This document shows, piece by piece, positions 41,306 through 50,956 of a DNA stretch of 64,000 bases (its first letter is position 1; the number at the start of each line of letters is the position of its first letter). The notes beneath the pieces were generated by a model, which searched no databases, was not told the origin of the DNA, and was given only the letters and a program-made list of their open reading frames with translations. The stretch lies in assembly GCF_018406605.1 (NCBI RefSeq), contig NZ_AP024545.1, positions 2,356,001-2,420,000 on the forward strand, written 5' to 3'. A program made the position numbers and the translations under genes. Source of the DNA: Noviluteimonas caseinilytica (GTDB lineage Bacteria > Pseudomonadota > Gammaproteobacteria > Xanthomonadales > Xanthomonadaceae).

Positions 41306-43552
41306 ATGCGGCAAGGCAATTCGATGGCGGGCACGTTGCTGGCGTGCGGGGCGCTCGCGGGCGCGCTGCTGGCCACGGCGGTGCTCGCCGACACGGTGGC
41401 GGCCTCCGATGCATCCGCGCCCGTGGAATGGCAGGACAGCGTGGCGTGGCAAGGCCAGCAGGCAAGCGTGAAGGTGCGGAAGGACGGTGGGTTCGTGCTT
41501 GCGTTCCCCGGCGGCCGGCGCGAGATCGCGCCGCAGCCGATGCGCACGGCGACGGCGAGCCCGTTGTTCGACGGCCTGTTCGCCATGGCGCAGGCCGAGC
41601 TGGCGCAGGACAAGGTGGACGCGATCACCGACTGGTCCTTCAACGACCAGAAGCCGTACCCGTGCGTGTGTTTCGAAACCGGCGAGAAGTGGCACTACGT
41701 CTGGACGCGCGACCTGTCGTACGCGGCGGACCTGGCGCTGGCGCGCCTGGACCCGGAACGCACGAAGACGTCGTTGCGCTTCAAGTTGTCGGAGATGCGC
41801 AATCCGAAGGTGTCGCAGGGGCTCGTGGTGGCGCAGGACACGGGGTCGGGCGGCAGCTGGCCGATCAGCACCGATCGCGTGGTGTGGTTCCTCGCGGCGC
41901 GGCACCTGCTGGGCGATCCGCAGTTCAAGGACGAGACCTGGCGCGCGCTGAAGAACACGTTGGCCCAGGACGACCTGTATGCGTGGGACCCGGAGATGCA
42001 GCTGTACCGGGGCGAGACGTCGTTCCTCGACTGGCGCGAGCAGAACTACCCGGCCTGGACGGCGAAGGACACGACGTGGATCGCGCAGTCGTTCGCGCTG
42101 TCGACCAACGTGTTGCATTACGAGGCGTTGCGGTTGGCGGCGACGATGGCGCCGGCCGACGAACAGGCGTCGTACGCCGATCGCGCGAAGCGTTTGCGCA
42201 AGGCGATCAACGCGCGGTTCTGGCGCGAGGACCGGGGCCTGTACATGAGCTACCTCGGCCCGTGGTTCCACGACGCCGCGGTCGAAAGCTACGACCTGCT
42301 GGGGACGTCGCTGGCGGTGACCTCCGGTGTTGCGCCGCCCGATCGCGCCCGACGCGCGATCGAACGCTATCCGGTTTCGGCCGCGGGCAGCCCGGTCATC
42401 TGGCCGCAACAGCCGGAGACCGCGATCTACCACAACCGCGCGATCTGGCCGTTCGTGAGCGCGTACGCGCTGCGTGCGGCGCGCACGACGGGCAACACCG
42501 AGCGCATCGCCTTCGAAGTGCAATCGATCATGCGCGGTGCCGCACTGGCCGGATCGAACATGGAGAACTACGAGCTCACCACGCAGGCCGTGCATTTCGA
42601 GGACGGCAAGCTGAGCGGGCCGGTCGTGAATTCCCCGCGGCAGCTGTGGTCCGTCGCGGCGTACCTGGACATGGTGCAGCGCGGGGTCTTCGGGCTGGAG
42701 GACGATGGCAGCGTGAAGCCGATGATCCCCGCGCAGCTCGTGCCGATGCTGTTCGGCGAACGGTCGGAGATCGTGCTGCAGACGGCGGACCGGCGCATCG
42801 TGTTGCGCAAGCCGGACGGCGTCGCGGGCGGCGTGCTGGTGGCGGGCGCGCGGCACGATGCAGGCCGCGACACCATCGTCGCGCTCGCGTGGCAGGCCGG
42901 CAGCGGCGTGCGCTTGTCGCGCAATGGCGCAGCGATGGCCCCGTCGACGCCTGCGGCCCCGGTGATCGAACGCGACGGCAATGCATGGAAAACGGAACTG
43001 GGCGCAGGCGTGCGCCTGTACTCCGACGGGTGGATCATCGATGACGGCGAAGGCCCGGCGCATCGCTTCCGGATGGCGCAGCCGCCTTCGATCCGCCACT
43101 GCTACACCGTGACCAACGTCGGGCCGGATGCCGTGGAATCACTGCCTTCGCCCACGACGTGCATCGGGCCGTCGCAGCGCGTGGCGGGTGCATTCCCGCG
43201 CGCCTGGACCCCGCCACGCGCGGGCCGCTACATCGCCACCTTCCGCTACCGCAACGCCAACGGCCCGATCAACACCGGCATCACCGCAGCGGTGAAACGC
43301 CTCGTGCTGCAGTGCGGCGACGCGCCTGCGCAAACGGGCCCCATCGTCATGCCGCACCGCGAAGGCGAGGGCGATTCGACGTCCTGGACGTACACCGCGA
43401 AGGCCGGCGTACCATGCCGCTTCACCCTGCATGACGGCACGAACATGAGCGACCTCGCACACTTCGTCCACTACACCGGCGGCAAGGGCGGCGCGGGCGG
43501 GCCGTTGAACGACGCCGAAGTCGGCGACCTGATCCTCGATCCCACGCACTGA
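41306..43552 (+). CDS. Exported six-hairpin (alpha/alpha)6 glycosidase, glucoamylase-like
   Basis: A 748-residue protein with a signal region (MRQGNSMAGTLLACGALAGALLATAVLADTVA in two parts, Cys at 14 not in a good lipobox). The central domain has the WTRD pattern (HYVWTRDLSYAADLALARL) of six-hairpin glycosidases, plus FLDWREQNYPAW and QPETAIYHNRAIWPFVSAYAL. A beta-rich C-terminal domain follows. Likely an exo-acting alpha-glucosidase/glucoamylase in maltodextrin use; the family could not be fixed. The start was chosen because the operator covers upstream ATGs and because the spacing then matches the other two operator-controlled genes. An ATG at 41324 has a better AAGG site. Confidence 0.75.
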   Translation: MRQGNSMAGTLLACGALAGALLATAVLADTVAASDASAPVEWQDSVAWQGQQASVKVRKDGGFVLAFPGGRREIAPQPMRTATASPLFDGLFAMAQAELAQDKVDAITDWSFNDQKPYPCVCFETGEKWHYVWTRDLSYAADLALARLDPERTKTSLRFKLSEMRNPKVSQGLVVAQDTGSGGSWPISTDRVVWFLAARHLLGDPQFKDETWRALKNTLAQDDLYAWDPEMQLYRGETSFLDWREQNYPAWTAKDTTWIAQSFALSTNVLHYEALRLAATMAPADEQASYADRAKRLRKAINARFWREDRGLYMSYLGPWFHDAAVESYDLLGTSLAVTSGVAPPDRARRAIERYPVSAAGSPVIWPQQPETAIYHNRAIWPFVSAYALRAARTTGNTERIAFEVQSIMRGAALAGSNMENYELTTQAVHFEDGKLSGPVVNSPRQLWSVAAYLDMVQRGVFGLEDDGSVKPMIPAQLVPMLFGERSEIVLQTADRRIVLRKPDGVAGGVLVAGARHDAGRDTIVALAWQAGSGVRLSRNGAAMAPSTPAAPVIERDGNAWKTELGAGVRLYSDGWIIDDGEGPAHRFRMAQPPSIRHCYTVTNVGPDAVESLPSPTTCIGPSQRVAGAFPRAWTPPRAGRYIATFRYRNANGPINTGITAAVKRLVLQCGDAPAQTGPIVMPHREGEGDSTSWTYTAKAGVPCRFTLHDGTNMSDLAHFVHYTGGKGGAGGPLNDAEVGDLILDPTH

Positions 43553-43569
43553 TCCCGACGGATGACACG

Positions 43570-45075
43570 ATGACCGACACGCCCGCGACCGCGAAACCGA
43601 CGCTCACGTTCTGGCAGATCTGGAACATGTGCTTCGGCTTCCTCGGCATCCAGTTCGGCTTCGCGCTGCAGAACGCGAACGTCAGCCGGATCTTCCAGAC
43701 GCTCGGCGCGTCGATGGACGACATCCCGGTGCTGTGGATCGCCGCGCCTTTGACGGGGCTGATCGTGCAGCCGATCGTCGGGTACCTCTCGGATCGCACG
43801 TGGACGGGGCTCGGGCGCCGGCGCCCGTATTTCCTCGTCGGCGCAGTGCTCGCGTCGCTCGCGTTGTTCTTCATGCCGAACTCGCCGGCGTTGTGGGTCG
43901 CGGCCGGCCTGCTGTGGATGCTGGACGCGTCGATCAACATTTCGATGGAACCGTTCCGCGCCTTCGTCGGCGACCAGCTGCCGGTGCGCCAGCGCGCCAG
44001 CGGGTACGCGATGCAGAGTTTCTTCATCGGCGTGGGCTCGGTGGTCGCGAGCATGCTGCCGTGGTTGCTGGAAAAGGCGGGCGTGGCGAACACGGCGGCG
44101 GAAGGACAGGTGCCCGATACCGTGCGCTACGCGTTCTACCTGGGCGGCGCGGTGTTGCTGGGCGCGATCGCGTGGACCGTGCTGCGCACGCGCGAATATC
44201 CGCCGGAAAACCTCCAGGCCTGGGATGAGGCGCCGCCGATCCCGCCGCGCGACCTCGATCGTGCACGCATGCGCCGCAGTGCGCTGGTGTGGCTGGGGAT
44301 CGGCGCGGCGTTCACCGTGCTCGTCGCGACGCAGGGCTGGGCGCGCGAGTTGTACATCCTCGGCGGGCTCGTCGGTGGCTACGGCGTGCTGCTGCTCGTG
44401 CGCACGGGCCTGCAACGCGTGGGCGGTTTCGCGGAAGTGATGGACGATCTGTACGCGATGCCCTCGACCATGCGACAGCTCGCGGTCGTGCAGTTCTTCT
44501 CGTGGTTCGCCCTGTTCGCGATGTGGATCTTCACCACGGGCGCGGTGACGCAGGTGCATTTCGGCAGCACGGACACCACGTCGGCGGCATACAACGAGGG
44601 CGCGAACTGGGTGGGCGTGCTGTTCGCGGCCTACAACGGGTTCGCGGCGCTGGCGGCGATCGTGATTCCCTTCATGGTGAAGCGCTGGGGCCTGCGCACG
44701 TCGCACCTGATCAACGCGGTGCTGGGCGGGGTGGGCTTGTTGTCGATCGCGGTGATCCGCGATCCGAAGTGGCTGCTGCTGTCGATGGTGGGCGTCGGGT
44801 TCGCCTGGGCGTCGATCCTGTCGCTGCCGTATGCGTTGCTCTCCGATTGCCTGCCGGCGAAAAAAATGGGCGTGTACATGGGCATCTTCAATTTCTTCAT
44901 CGTGATCCCGCAGCTGGTGGCGGCAAGCCTGCTCGGGTTGCTGCTGCACCTGTTCTTCGGCAACCAGCCGATCTATGCGCTGGTGATCGGCGGGGTGAGT
45001 CTGATCGTCGCGGGGTTGTGCGTGTTGCGGGTGCGCGAACCGATGGTGCGTGGTGTTGCGGCGGTGGCGCCGTGA
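43570..45075 (+). CDS. MFS maltose/maltodextrin transporter (SLC45/GPH-like)
   Basis: A 501-residue, 12-helix MFS protein. It carries the sucrose/maltose porter features of the N-half (GFLGIQFGFALQNANVSRIFQTLG, PLTGLIVQPIVGYLSDRTWTGLGRRRPY) found in SLC45-like carriers and in Caulobacter MalY. It would bring maltose or maltodextrin across the inner membrane, after the TonB receptor and periplasmic amylases. It begins 17 nt after the six-hairpin gene and its stop overlaps the next gene (GTGA). Confidence 0.9.
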   Translation: MTDTPATAKPTLTFWQIWNMCFGFLGIQFGFALQNANVSRIFQTLGASMDDIPVLWIAAPLTGLIVQPIVGYLSDRTWTGLGRRRPYFLVGAVLASLALFFMPNSPALWVAAGLLWMLDASINISMEPFRAFVGDQLPVRQRASGYAMQSFFIGVGSVVASMLPWLLEKAGVANTAAEGQVPDTVRYAFYLGGAVLLGAIAWTVLRTREYPPENLQAWDEAPPIPPRDLDRARMRRSALVWLGIGAAFTVLVATQGWARELYILGGLVGGYGVLLLVRTGLQRVGGFAEVMDDLYAMPSTMRQLAVVQFFSWFALFAMWIFTTGAVTQVHFGSTDTTSAAYNEGANWVGVLFAAYNGFAALAAIVIPFMVKRWGLRTSHLINAVLGGVGLLSIAVIRDPKWLLLSMVGVGFAWASILSLPYALLSDCLPAKKMGVYMGIFNFFIVIPQLVAASLLGLLLHLFFGNQPIYALVIGGVSLIVAGLCVLRVREPMVRGVAAVAP

Positions 45076-46820
45076 GCCGCGCTCGCCTTCGGGATGCATG
45101 GATTCCCGCTTTCGCGGGAATGACGAGCGTCCTGCTCGCCGGCTGCACCGCGCCTGCGCCGCCGCCTGCACCGAAGCAGGAAGCGAAGGCGCTTGCGCCC
45201 GCCGCCACCGAGTATTACGGCACCACCGAACCGCTCGCCGCCGATGCGGTGTACTTCGTCCTCACCGATCGCTTCGTCAACGGCGACAAGTCCAACGACT
45301 TCCGCAAGCAGGGCGGGGGTGCCGCGACGCACACGTTCGATCGCCCGACGCCGGGCGCGCCTCCGGGCCGCAGCGACAACGTCGGTTACCTCGGCGGCGA
45401 TTTCAAAGGCCTCCTCGACAACGCGCAGTACATCAAGGACATGGGCTTCGGCGCGGTGTGGCTGAGCCCCATCGTCGACCAGCCGGACGAAGCGTTCACC
45501 GGCGGCGAGCCGGTGAAGTGGGGCGGCATGTGGACCGATCGCGGCAAGACCGGTTACCACGGCTACTGGGGCGTGAATTTCTACAAGCTCGACGAACACC
45601 TGCCGAGCGCGGGCCTGGATTTCCGCGGGCTCACGAAGGGCCTGAAGGCGCATGGGTTGAAGACGGTGCTCGACATCGTGCTCAACCACGGCTCGCCCGC
45701 GTTCTCGATGCCGAAGCCGCAGCCCAAGTTCGGCAAGATCTACGACAAGGACGGCAAGCTCATCGCCGACCACATGAACCTGCCGCCGGACAAGCTGGAT
45801 CCGAAGAACCCGCTCAACGCGTTCTACAACACGAAGGGCGGCCTGGCGCAGCTGTCGGACATCAACGAGAACGACCCGCGCGTGCTGCCCTATTTCCTCG
45901 GCGCCTACGAGCAGTGGATCGAGCAGGGCGCCGATGCCTTCCGCATCGATACGATCGGGTGGATGCCCAATCCTTTCTGGCACCAGTTCACCACGCGCAT
46001 CCGCGAGAAGCATCCGGGCTTCTTCATGTTCGGCGAGGCGTTCGATTACGACGCCAACAAGATCGCCGAACACACCTGGCCGGAGAACGCGGGCGTGAGC
46101 GTGCTGGACTTCCCGCTGAAGGAACGCGTGAGCGCCGTCTTCGGCAAGGAAGGTGGCGGGTTCGAGAAGATCGCCGAGCGCCTGTACCTCACCGATGGCC
46201 CGTACACCAACCCGTACGAGCTGATGACGTTCTACGACAACCACGACATGGCGCGCATGGACGCGACCGACGATGGGTTCGTCGATGCGAACAACTTCCT
46301 GTTCACCGCGCGCGGGATCCCGGTGATCTATTACGGTTCCGAGAGCGGCTTCGAGCGCGGGACGGGGGAGCATTCGGGCAACCGCAACTACTTCGGCCAG
46401 GCGGGCATCGATGCCGCGCAGAAGGGCCGCATCTACGCGCAGCTCAAGCGCATCGCGATGTTGCGTGCGAAGACGCCGGCGTTGCAGCGCGGCCTGCAGC
46501 TTGATGTCGAAATGCAGGGCGATCGCGCCGCGTTCTATCGCGTGCTGCAGCAGGGCGACGTGCACCAGATCGTGCTGGTGCTGCTGAACAAGGGCGGCGC
46601 ACCGCAGGTGTTCGAAGTGAAGAACACGCTGCAGGCCGGGCGTTGGTTGCAGCCGCTGGGGGGCGATGCCGTCGACGTGGCCCGCGGTGGCACCCTGAAA
46701 GCGACCGTGGCGCCGCACGATGTCGCGGTGTACGTGCTCGATGCGCCGGTGACCGATGTGGCGTTGAAGTCGGAACTGGACCGGACGATGGCGCGGGCGC
46801 GGCGGCACGTGGCGCAGTAA
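45072..46820 (+). CDS. GH13 alpha-amylase lipoprotein
   Basis: A 582-residue GH13 enzyme: region I DIVLNHG, nucleophile D293 (FRIDTIG), E322 (MFGEAF) and D392 (DNHDMAR), with cyclomaltodextrinase-like wording near the start (VYFVLTDRFVNGDKSNDF). The GTG start overlaps the transporter stop. The first 25 residues form a lipoprotein signal (DAWIPAFAGMTSVLLAGC, lipobox LAGC, C25), much of which is encoded by a REP-type palindrome at 45098-45126. The enzyme would sit on the periplasmic face of a membrane and cut maltodextrins before or during uptake. Confidence 0.88.
   Translation: MSRARLRDAWIPAFAGMTSVLLAGCTAPAPPPAPKQEAKALAPAATEYYGTTEPLAADAVYFVLTDRFVNGDKSNDFRKQGGGAATHTFDRPTPGAPPGRSDNVGYLGGDFKGLLDNAQYIKDMGFGAVWLSPIVDQPDEAFTGGEPVKWGGMWTDRGKTGYHGYWGVNFYKLDEHLPSAGLDFRGLTKGLKAHGLKTVLDIVLNHGSPAFSMPKPQPKFGKIYDKDGKLIADHMNLPPDKLDPKNPLNAFYNTKGGLAQLSDINENDPRVLPYFLGAYEQWIEQGADAFRIDTIGWMPNPFWHQFTTRIREKHPGFFMFGEAFDYDANKIAEHTWPENAGVSVLDFPLKERVSAVFGKEGGGFEKIAERLYLTDGPYTNPYELMTFYDNHDMARMDATDDGFVDANNFLFTARGIPVIYYGSESGFERGTGEHSGNRNYFGQAGIDAAQKGRIYAQLKRIAMLRAKTPALQRGLQLDVEMQGDRAAFYRVLQQGDVHQIVLVLLNKGGAPQVFEVKNTLQAGRWLQPLGGDAVDVARGGTLKATVAPHDVAVYVLDAPVTDVALKSELDRTMARARRHVAQ
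45098..45126. repeat. REP-type palindrome inside the amylase signal peptide
   Basis: TTCCCGC-TTTC-GCGGGAA (45103-45120) flanked by ATGGA and TGACGA, the classical intergenic REP pattern. Here it is translated as WIPAFAGMT within the signal peptide. Confidence 0.75.
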
Positions 46821-46929
46821 ACGCCACCGTTGATCGTGACCCACGTCGGCAACCTCCCATCCCGGGGATGGCGCGCGTGCGCGGCGGCATGCTCCACTAG
46901 CGGCATCACTCGATGCGGCAGGGTTTGCG

Positions 46930-48021
46930 ATGTTCAAGCGCTTGACGGATTTGCTGAAGCCGAAGGCCCCGGAGGCACCGGGCCAGGCCGTTCCGCCCGT
47001 GGCGATGCAGGACGATGACGATGCATCCACGCCGATCGATCCGGAGCAGCTGGAAATCGTCGCGATGGCGTTCGAAGGCCCGATGTGGGGCTACGGCTTG
47101 CGTGCGCCCGCGTGGCTGCTGCCCGCCAAGCCGGACGATGCGAAGCGCGTGCTGTTCCTCAGCTTCGCCAAGGCGATGGGCGCGGACGAACAGGCAGAGA
47201 AGCAACGCACCGACGCCGTCGGCCAGCTGACGCGCGCACTGCCGCTGTACCTGGCCGAGGCCGTGCACGAATGGACGGCGCATCGCAGCCTCACGCAGAT
47301 CCCGATCGTGCCCGGCGGCGGGCCGGTGGTGTTCGGCGATGGCGGGCGCGACGAAGACACCGTCGCGCAGGCCGCCGAGCACGGCGACTACATGGTGCTC
47401 GGCACGATCGACGACGCCGACGAGCGCTGGCGCATCCAGTGCCGCGTGTGGCAGGTCTCGCCGGCGAAGCTGCTGGGCATCGAGGAAATCGACACGACGC
47501 CGGAGCACCTCGGCGCCGACGTGCTGGACCTCGAGCAGCGCGTGCTGTCGTACTTCGGTCCGCTGCATGCGCAGCCGCACGACGCGCTGTATCGCCGCAT
47601 GCCGGGCGAAGCGATGGGCCCGTATCTCACCGCACTCGCGCAACACCTGTTGCTCAGCATGCTCGTCAGCGGGCAGGTGACGCGCGAGGACGTGTGGGGC
47701 GAGCGCAACATGATCGAGTGGCCGCTGCACATGGCGCTGGAATGGCCGCAGTCGCCGTTGCCGGCGCTGCTGTACCTCGCGGGGTTGTCGCAGTCGACGC
47801 GGTCGGCTTCGCCGGTGCTGCTGGATTTCGAACAGCGCACGCTGCATTGGTGGGCGAAGGCCGGCGGCGTCGAACCGCTGTCGCACCTGGCGCCGCTGGT
47901 GTGGCGCGCGTTCGGCATGGAAGAACTCGATCGCGCGCTCGCGCAATGCGACGCGACGCCCGCGGGCGATGCCTATTGCGACTGGTTGCGCCGGGTGGCG
48001 GGCGTCGAGGCGCAGGGCTGA
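46930..48021 (+). CDS. Uncharacterised protein (DUF4272-like wording)
   Basis: A 363-residue soluble protein, acidic at the start (QDDDDASTPIDPEQ), with no signal or membrane helix. A possible family link is the region PPAPAWLLPAKPDDAKRVLFLS; certainty is low. The C-terminal half is helical and rich in Trp (EWPLHMALEWPQSP, FEQRTLHWWAK). No catalytic motif is evident. It is separated by 109 nt from the amylase and followed at 2 nt by a small membrane protein gene, so those two are likely co-transcribed. Function unknown. Confidence 0.7.
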   Translation: MFKRLTDLLKPKAPEAPGQAVPPVAMQDDDDASTPIDPEQLEIVAMAFEGPMWGYGLRAPAWLLPAKPDDAKRVLFLSFAKAMGADEQAEKQRTDAVGQLTRALPLYLAEAVHEWTAHRSLTQIPIVPGGGPVVFGDGGRDEDTVAQAAEHGDYMVLGTIDDADERWRIQCRVWQVSPAKLLGIEEIDTTPEHLGADVLDLEQRVLSYFGPLHAQPHDALYRRMPGEAMGPYLTALAQHLLLSMLVSGQVTREDVWGERNMIEWPLHMALEWPQSPLPALLYLAGLSQSTRSASPVLLDFEQRTLHWWAKAGGVEPLSHLAPLVWRAFGMEELDRALAQCDATPAGDAYCDWLRRVAGVEAQG

Positions 48022-48023
48022 CC

Positions 48024-48377
48024 GTGCCCTGGCTCATCACCAAGTACCTGCTCACCGCGCTCGTCGTCGTCGGTGTGTCCGAGGCCGCCAAGCGCAGCGA
48101 CAAGCTCGGCGGATTCATCGCGGCCCTGCCGCTGGTGACCTTCCTCGCGCTGGTGTGGCTGTACGTCGAGAAGCAGCCGGAAACGAAGATCGCCAACCAC
48201 GCCTGGTACACGTTCTGGTACGTGGTGCCCACGCTGCCGATGTTCCTGGCGTTCCCGTGGCTGCTGCCGCGCATCGGGTTCTGGCCGACGCTCGCGGCCA
48301 GCGCGGTGATCACGGTGGTGTGCTTCGGCGTGTTCGCGTGGGCCGTCAAGCCGTTCGGGATCGACCTGCTGCCCTGA
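48024..48377 (+). CDS. DUF3147-type small membrane protein
   Basis: A 117-residue protein with four hydrophobic segments (KYLLTALVVVGVSEAAKRS, GGFIAALPLVTFLALVWLYVE, YVVPTLPMFLAFPWLLP, LAASAVITVVCFGVFAWAV). The pattern KRSDKLGGFIAALP is typical of DUF3147. GTG start 2 nt after the preceding gene. Role unknown. Confidence 0.75.
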   Translation: MPWLITKYLLTALVVVGVSEAAKRSDKLGGFIAALPLVTFLALVWLYVEKQPETKIANHAWYTFWYVVPTLPMFLAFPWLLPRIGFWPTLAASAVITVVCFGVFAWAVKPFGIDLLP

Positions 48378-48378
48378 T

Positions 48379-48394
48379 CCGCGCGCTCGCGCGG
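48379..48394. terminator. GC palindrome between convergent genes
   Basis: CCGCGCG-CT-CGCGCGG, 1 nt after the membrane protein stop and 20 nt before the RNase R stop. It lacks a T tract on either side. Similar to the hairpin after eda. Confidence 0.3.
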
Positions 48395-48413
48395 ACCAGG
48401 CCCCAGGCGTCGC

Positions 48414-50855
48414 TCAGTACTTCTGCTTCACCTTCTTCGCCGGCGTCCCGCGCGGCGGAGGCGGCATCACGCCTTTCTCCTCCACCAGGCGGAAGTCGAT
48501 CTTCCGGTCTTCCACGCTCGCCTTCAGCACCACGATGTCCGCGCGGTCGCCCAGGCGGAACTCGCGCCCGGTGCGTTCGCCCTTGAGCGTCTTCCGGATC
48601 GGGTCGAAGTGGTAGTAGTCGTTCGGCAGCTGCGTCACGTGCACCAGGCCGTTGACCTTCGAATCATCCAGTTCGATGAACAAGCCGAAGCTGGTGACGC
48701 CGCTGATCGTGCCGCTGAACTGCCCGCCCACGTGCTGTTCCATCCACGCGGCGCGGTAGCGCTCGTCGACCTCGCGCTCGGCTTCGTCGGCACGGCGTTC
48801 GCGTTCCGAACACTGCAGGCACAGCGCGGCCATCACGTGGTCGCTGTAGAGATAGTTGGTGGCGGTGCCGCCCATCAGCGCATGCTTGATCGCGCGATGC
48901 AGCAGCAGGTCGGGATAGCGGCGGATCGGCGAGGTGAAGTGCCCGTACGCCTCCAGCGCCAGCCCGAAGTGGCCCAGGTTCTCGTGCGCGTACACCGCCA
49001 TCGACTGGCTGCGCAGCAGCACGGACTCCAGCAACGTCGCGTCCGGCCGTTCGCGGATCTTCTTCAGCAGCGCGGTGAAATCGCGCGGCTCCACCTTTGC
49101 CCACGGCGGCATCTTGAGCTTGAATTCCTTCAGGAACTCCAGCAGGTCCGTGTACTTGGCTTCCGGCGGCTTGTCGTGCACGCGGAACGGCGCGGGGATC
49201 TTCTTCTTCAGCACGTAGCGCGCGGCTTCCACGTTCGCCGCGATCATGCATTCCTCGATCAGCATGTGCGCGTCGTTGCGCTGGATCATGCCGGCCTGCG
49301 TGACCTCGCCCTGCGGGCCGAGCACGAAGCGCACTTCGGAGGATTCGAACTCGATCGCGCCGCGCTTGGTGCGCGCCTTCTTCAGCACGTGGAAGAGCTG
49401 GTGCAGGCGCTGGATCTGCGGCAGCAGCGAGCCGATGCGCTGCAGCGCGTCCTCGCGGTGTTCCGGCAGCGCCGCCTCGTCCACCGCGTTCCAGACCTGG
49501 GTGTAGGTCAGGCGCGCGTGCGAGTTCATCACCGCTTCGTAGAACTTGGACTTGGTGACCACGCCCTCGCGGTCGATGTGCATGTCGCACACGAAGCACA
49601 TGCGGTCGACGTTGGGCATCAGCGAGCAGATGCCGTTCGACAACGTTTCCGGCAGCATCGGCACGACGAAGCCTGGGAAGTACACCGACGTCGCGCGCAG
49701 TTGCGCTTCATCGTCCAGCGGCGTGCCTGGCTTGACGTAATTCGAAACGTCCGCGATCGCGACGATCAGGCGGAAGCCGTCGCGCGTAGGTTCGGCGTAC
49801 ACCGCGTCGTCGAAGTCCTTCGCGTCTTCGCCATCGATGGTGACGAGGGGCAGCTGGCGCAGGTCGACGCGGCCTTCGATCATCGACGGCTCGACCACCA
49901 GCGGCACGGCGGTCGCTTCAGCGAGGACCTCCGGCGGGAATTCATCCGGGATCTCGTGCGCGTGGATGGCGGCTTTCACCGCGAGCGACGCGGTGAGCTT
50001 GTCGCCGAGCACCGCGAGCACCTTGCCGATCGGCGGGCGCTGCGCATCCTGCGCGTGCACGATTTCCGCGACGACCAGCTGGCCGGTCTTCGCATCGCTG
50101 CTTTCGCCCGGCGGGATCAGCACGTTGCGCTGGATGCGGCGATCGTCCGGCACGACGTAGCTGATGCCGGCTTCCACGGTGTAACGGCCGATCAGGCGCG
50201 TGAGGCGACGCTCCAGCACTTCGACGATCGCGCCTTCGCGGCGACCGCGGCGATCCATGCCGGTGACGGACGCGAGCACGCGATCGCCATGCATCACCTT
50301 GCGCATTTCGTTGGGCGGCAGGAAGAGGTCGTCGCCCTGGCCTTTTTCGGGACGCAGGAAACCGAAGCCTTCCGGATTCGCGATCACCACGCCGGGGATC
50401 AGGTCGAGGCGTTCGGCAGGCGCGTACGCGCCCTTGCGGTTCTGCAGCAGCTGTCCGTCGCGCACCATTGCGCCGAGGCGCTTGGCCAATGCATCGAAGC
50501 GATCGGGTTCGGTGAGCGCGAGCTTGACCGCCAGTTCCTGCGCGTCCATCGGGCCTTCGTTGGCCTCCAGGATGCGCAGCAGCATTTCGCGGCTGGCGAT
50601 GGGTTGTTCGTAGCGCGCGGCTTCGCGGGCATGGTTCGGGTCGCGGCTGGGGGCGGCGCGGGCGGGGGCTTTCGGACCACCGGGGCGGGGCTCGGGCATC
50701 CAGCCGGGACGCTGTGCCGCCTTGTGCCGCGGGCCGCCGGTCTTGGCGCCGGGGGCGCCGCCTTTTGCGGGACCGCGGGATTTCGTGGGGGTCGCGCCGG
50801 GCGGGGTCGCGGACTTGCCGCGGCTGCCGCCGCGCTTGCTGGGGTGTTTGGCCAT
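48414..50855 (-). CDS. rnr: Ribonuclease R
   Basis: A protein of about 813 residues with a basic, Gly/Pro/Lys-rich N-terminus, cold-shock-like OB domains, the RNB catalytic domain (LVTIDGEDAKDFDDAVYAE with the catalytic Asp cluster, SNYVKPGTPLDDEA) and a C-terminal S1 domain (GQFSGTISGVTSFGLFIELDD) ending in a short Lys-rich tail. It degrades structured RNA 3' to 5'. The ATG at MAKHPSKRGG gives the usual family length; earlier in-frame ATGs at 50864, 50882 and 50906 exist. rnr is often next to rlmB; here they are divergent and separated by 3.8 kb. Confidence 0.93.
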   Translation of the reverse strand: MAKHPSKRGGSRGKSATPPGATPTKSRGPAKGGAPGAKTGGPRHKAAQRPGWMPEPRPGGPKAPARAAPSRDPNHAREAARYEQPIASREMLLRILEANEGPMDAQELAVKLALTEPDRFDALAKRLGAMVRDGQLLQNRKGAYAPAERLDLIPGVVIANPEGFGFLRPEKGQGDDLFLPPNEMRKVMHGDRVLASVTGMDRRGRREGAIVEVLERRLTRLIGRYTVEAGISYVVPDDRRIQRNVLIPPGESSDAKTGQLVVAEIVHAQDAQRPPIGKVLAVLGDKLTASLAVKAAIHAHEIPDEFPPEVLAEATAVPLVVEPSMIEGRVDLRQLPLVTIDGEDAKDFDDAVYAEPTRDGFRLIVAIADVSNYVKPGTPLDDEAQLRATSVYFPGFVVPMLPETLSNGICSLMPNVDRMCFVCDMHIDREGVVTKSKFYEAVMNSHARLTYTQVWNAVDEAALPEHREDALQRIGSLLPQIQRLHQLFHVLKKARTKRGAIEFESSEVRFVLGPQGEVTQAGMIQRNDAHMLIEECMIAANVEAARYVLKKKIPAPFRVHDKPPEAKYTDLLEFLKEFKLKMPPWAKVEPRDFTALLKKIRERPDATLLESVLLRSQSMAVYAHENLGHFGLALEAYGHFTSPIRRYPDLLLHRAIKHALMGGTATNYLYSDHVMAALCLQCSERERRADEAEREVDERYRAAWMEQHVGGQFSGTISGVTSFGLFIELDDSKVNGLVHVTQLPNDYYHFDPIRKTLKGERTGREFRLGDRADIVVLKASVEDRKIDFRLVEEKGVMPPPPRGTPAKKVKQKY

Positions 50856-50956
50856 GGCGCGCATGGTCGCACGCCTGTTCATGGGCGCACCGTCAACGCC
50901 GGACACCCTCGCTACCGGCCTTCACGCGGGGTAACCCCTCTGTCATCCTCCGGCCC

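Noticed and set aside
36146..43099. A 2317-codon open frame on the minus strand spanning several genes
   Set aside because: It reads through the pullulanase-esterase, then out of frame over the alpha-glucosidase and antisense to the six-hairpin gene. GC-rich DNA often gives such long shadows; only the part to 39529 has protein-family features.
45098..45130. Short open frame starting MDSRFRGND
   Set aside because: This is the standard translation of a REP palindrome, lying inside the amylase gene in another frame.
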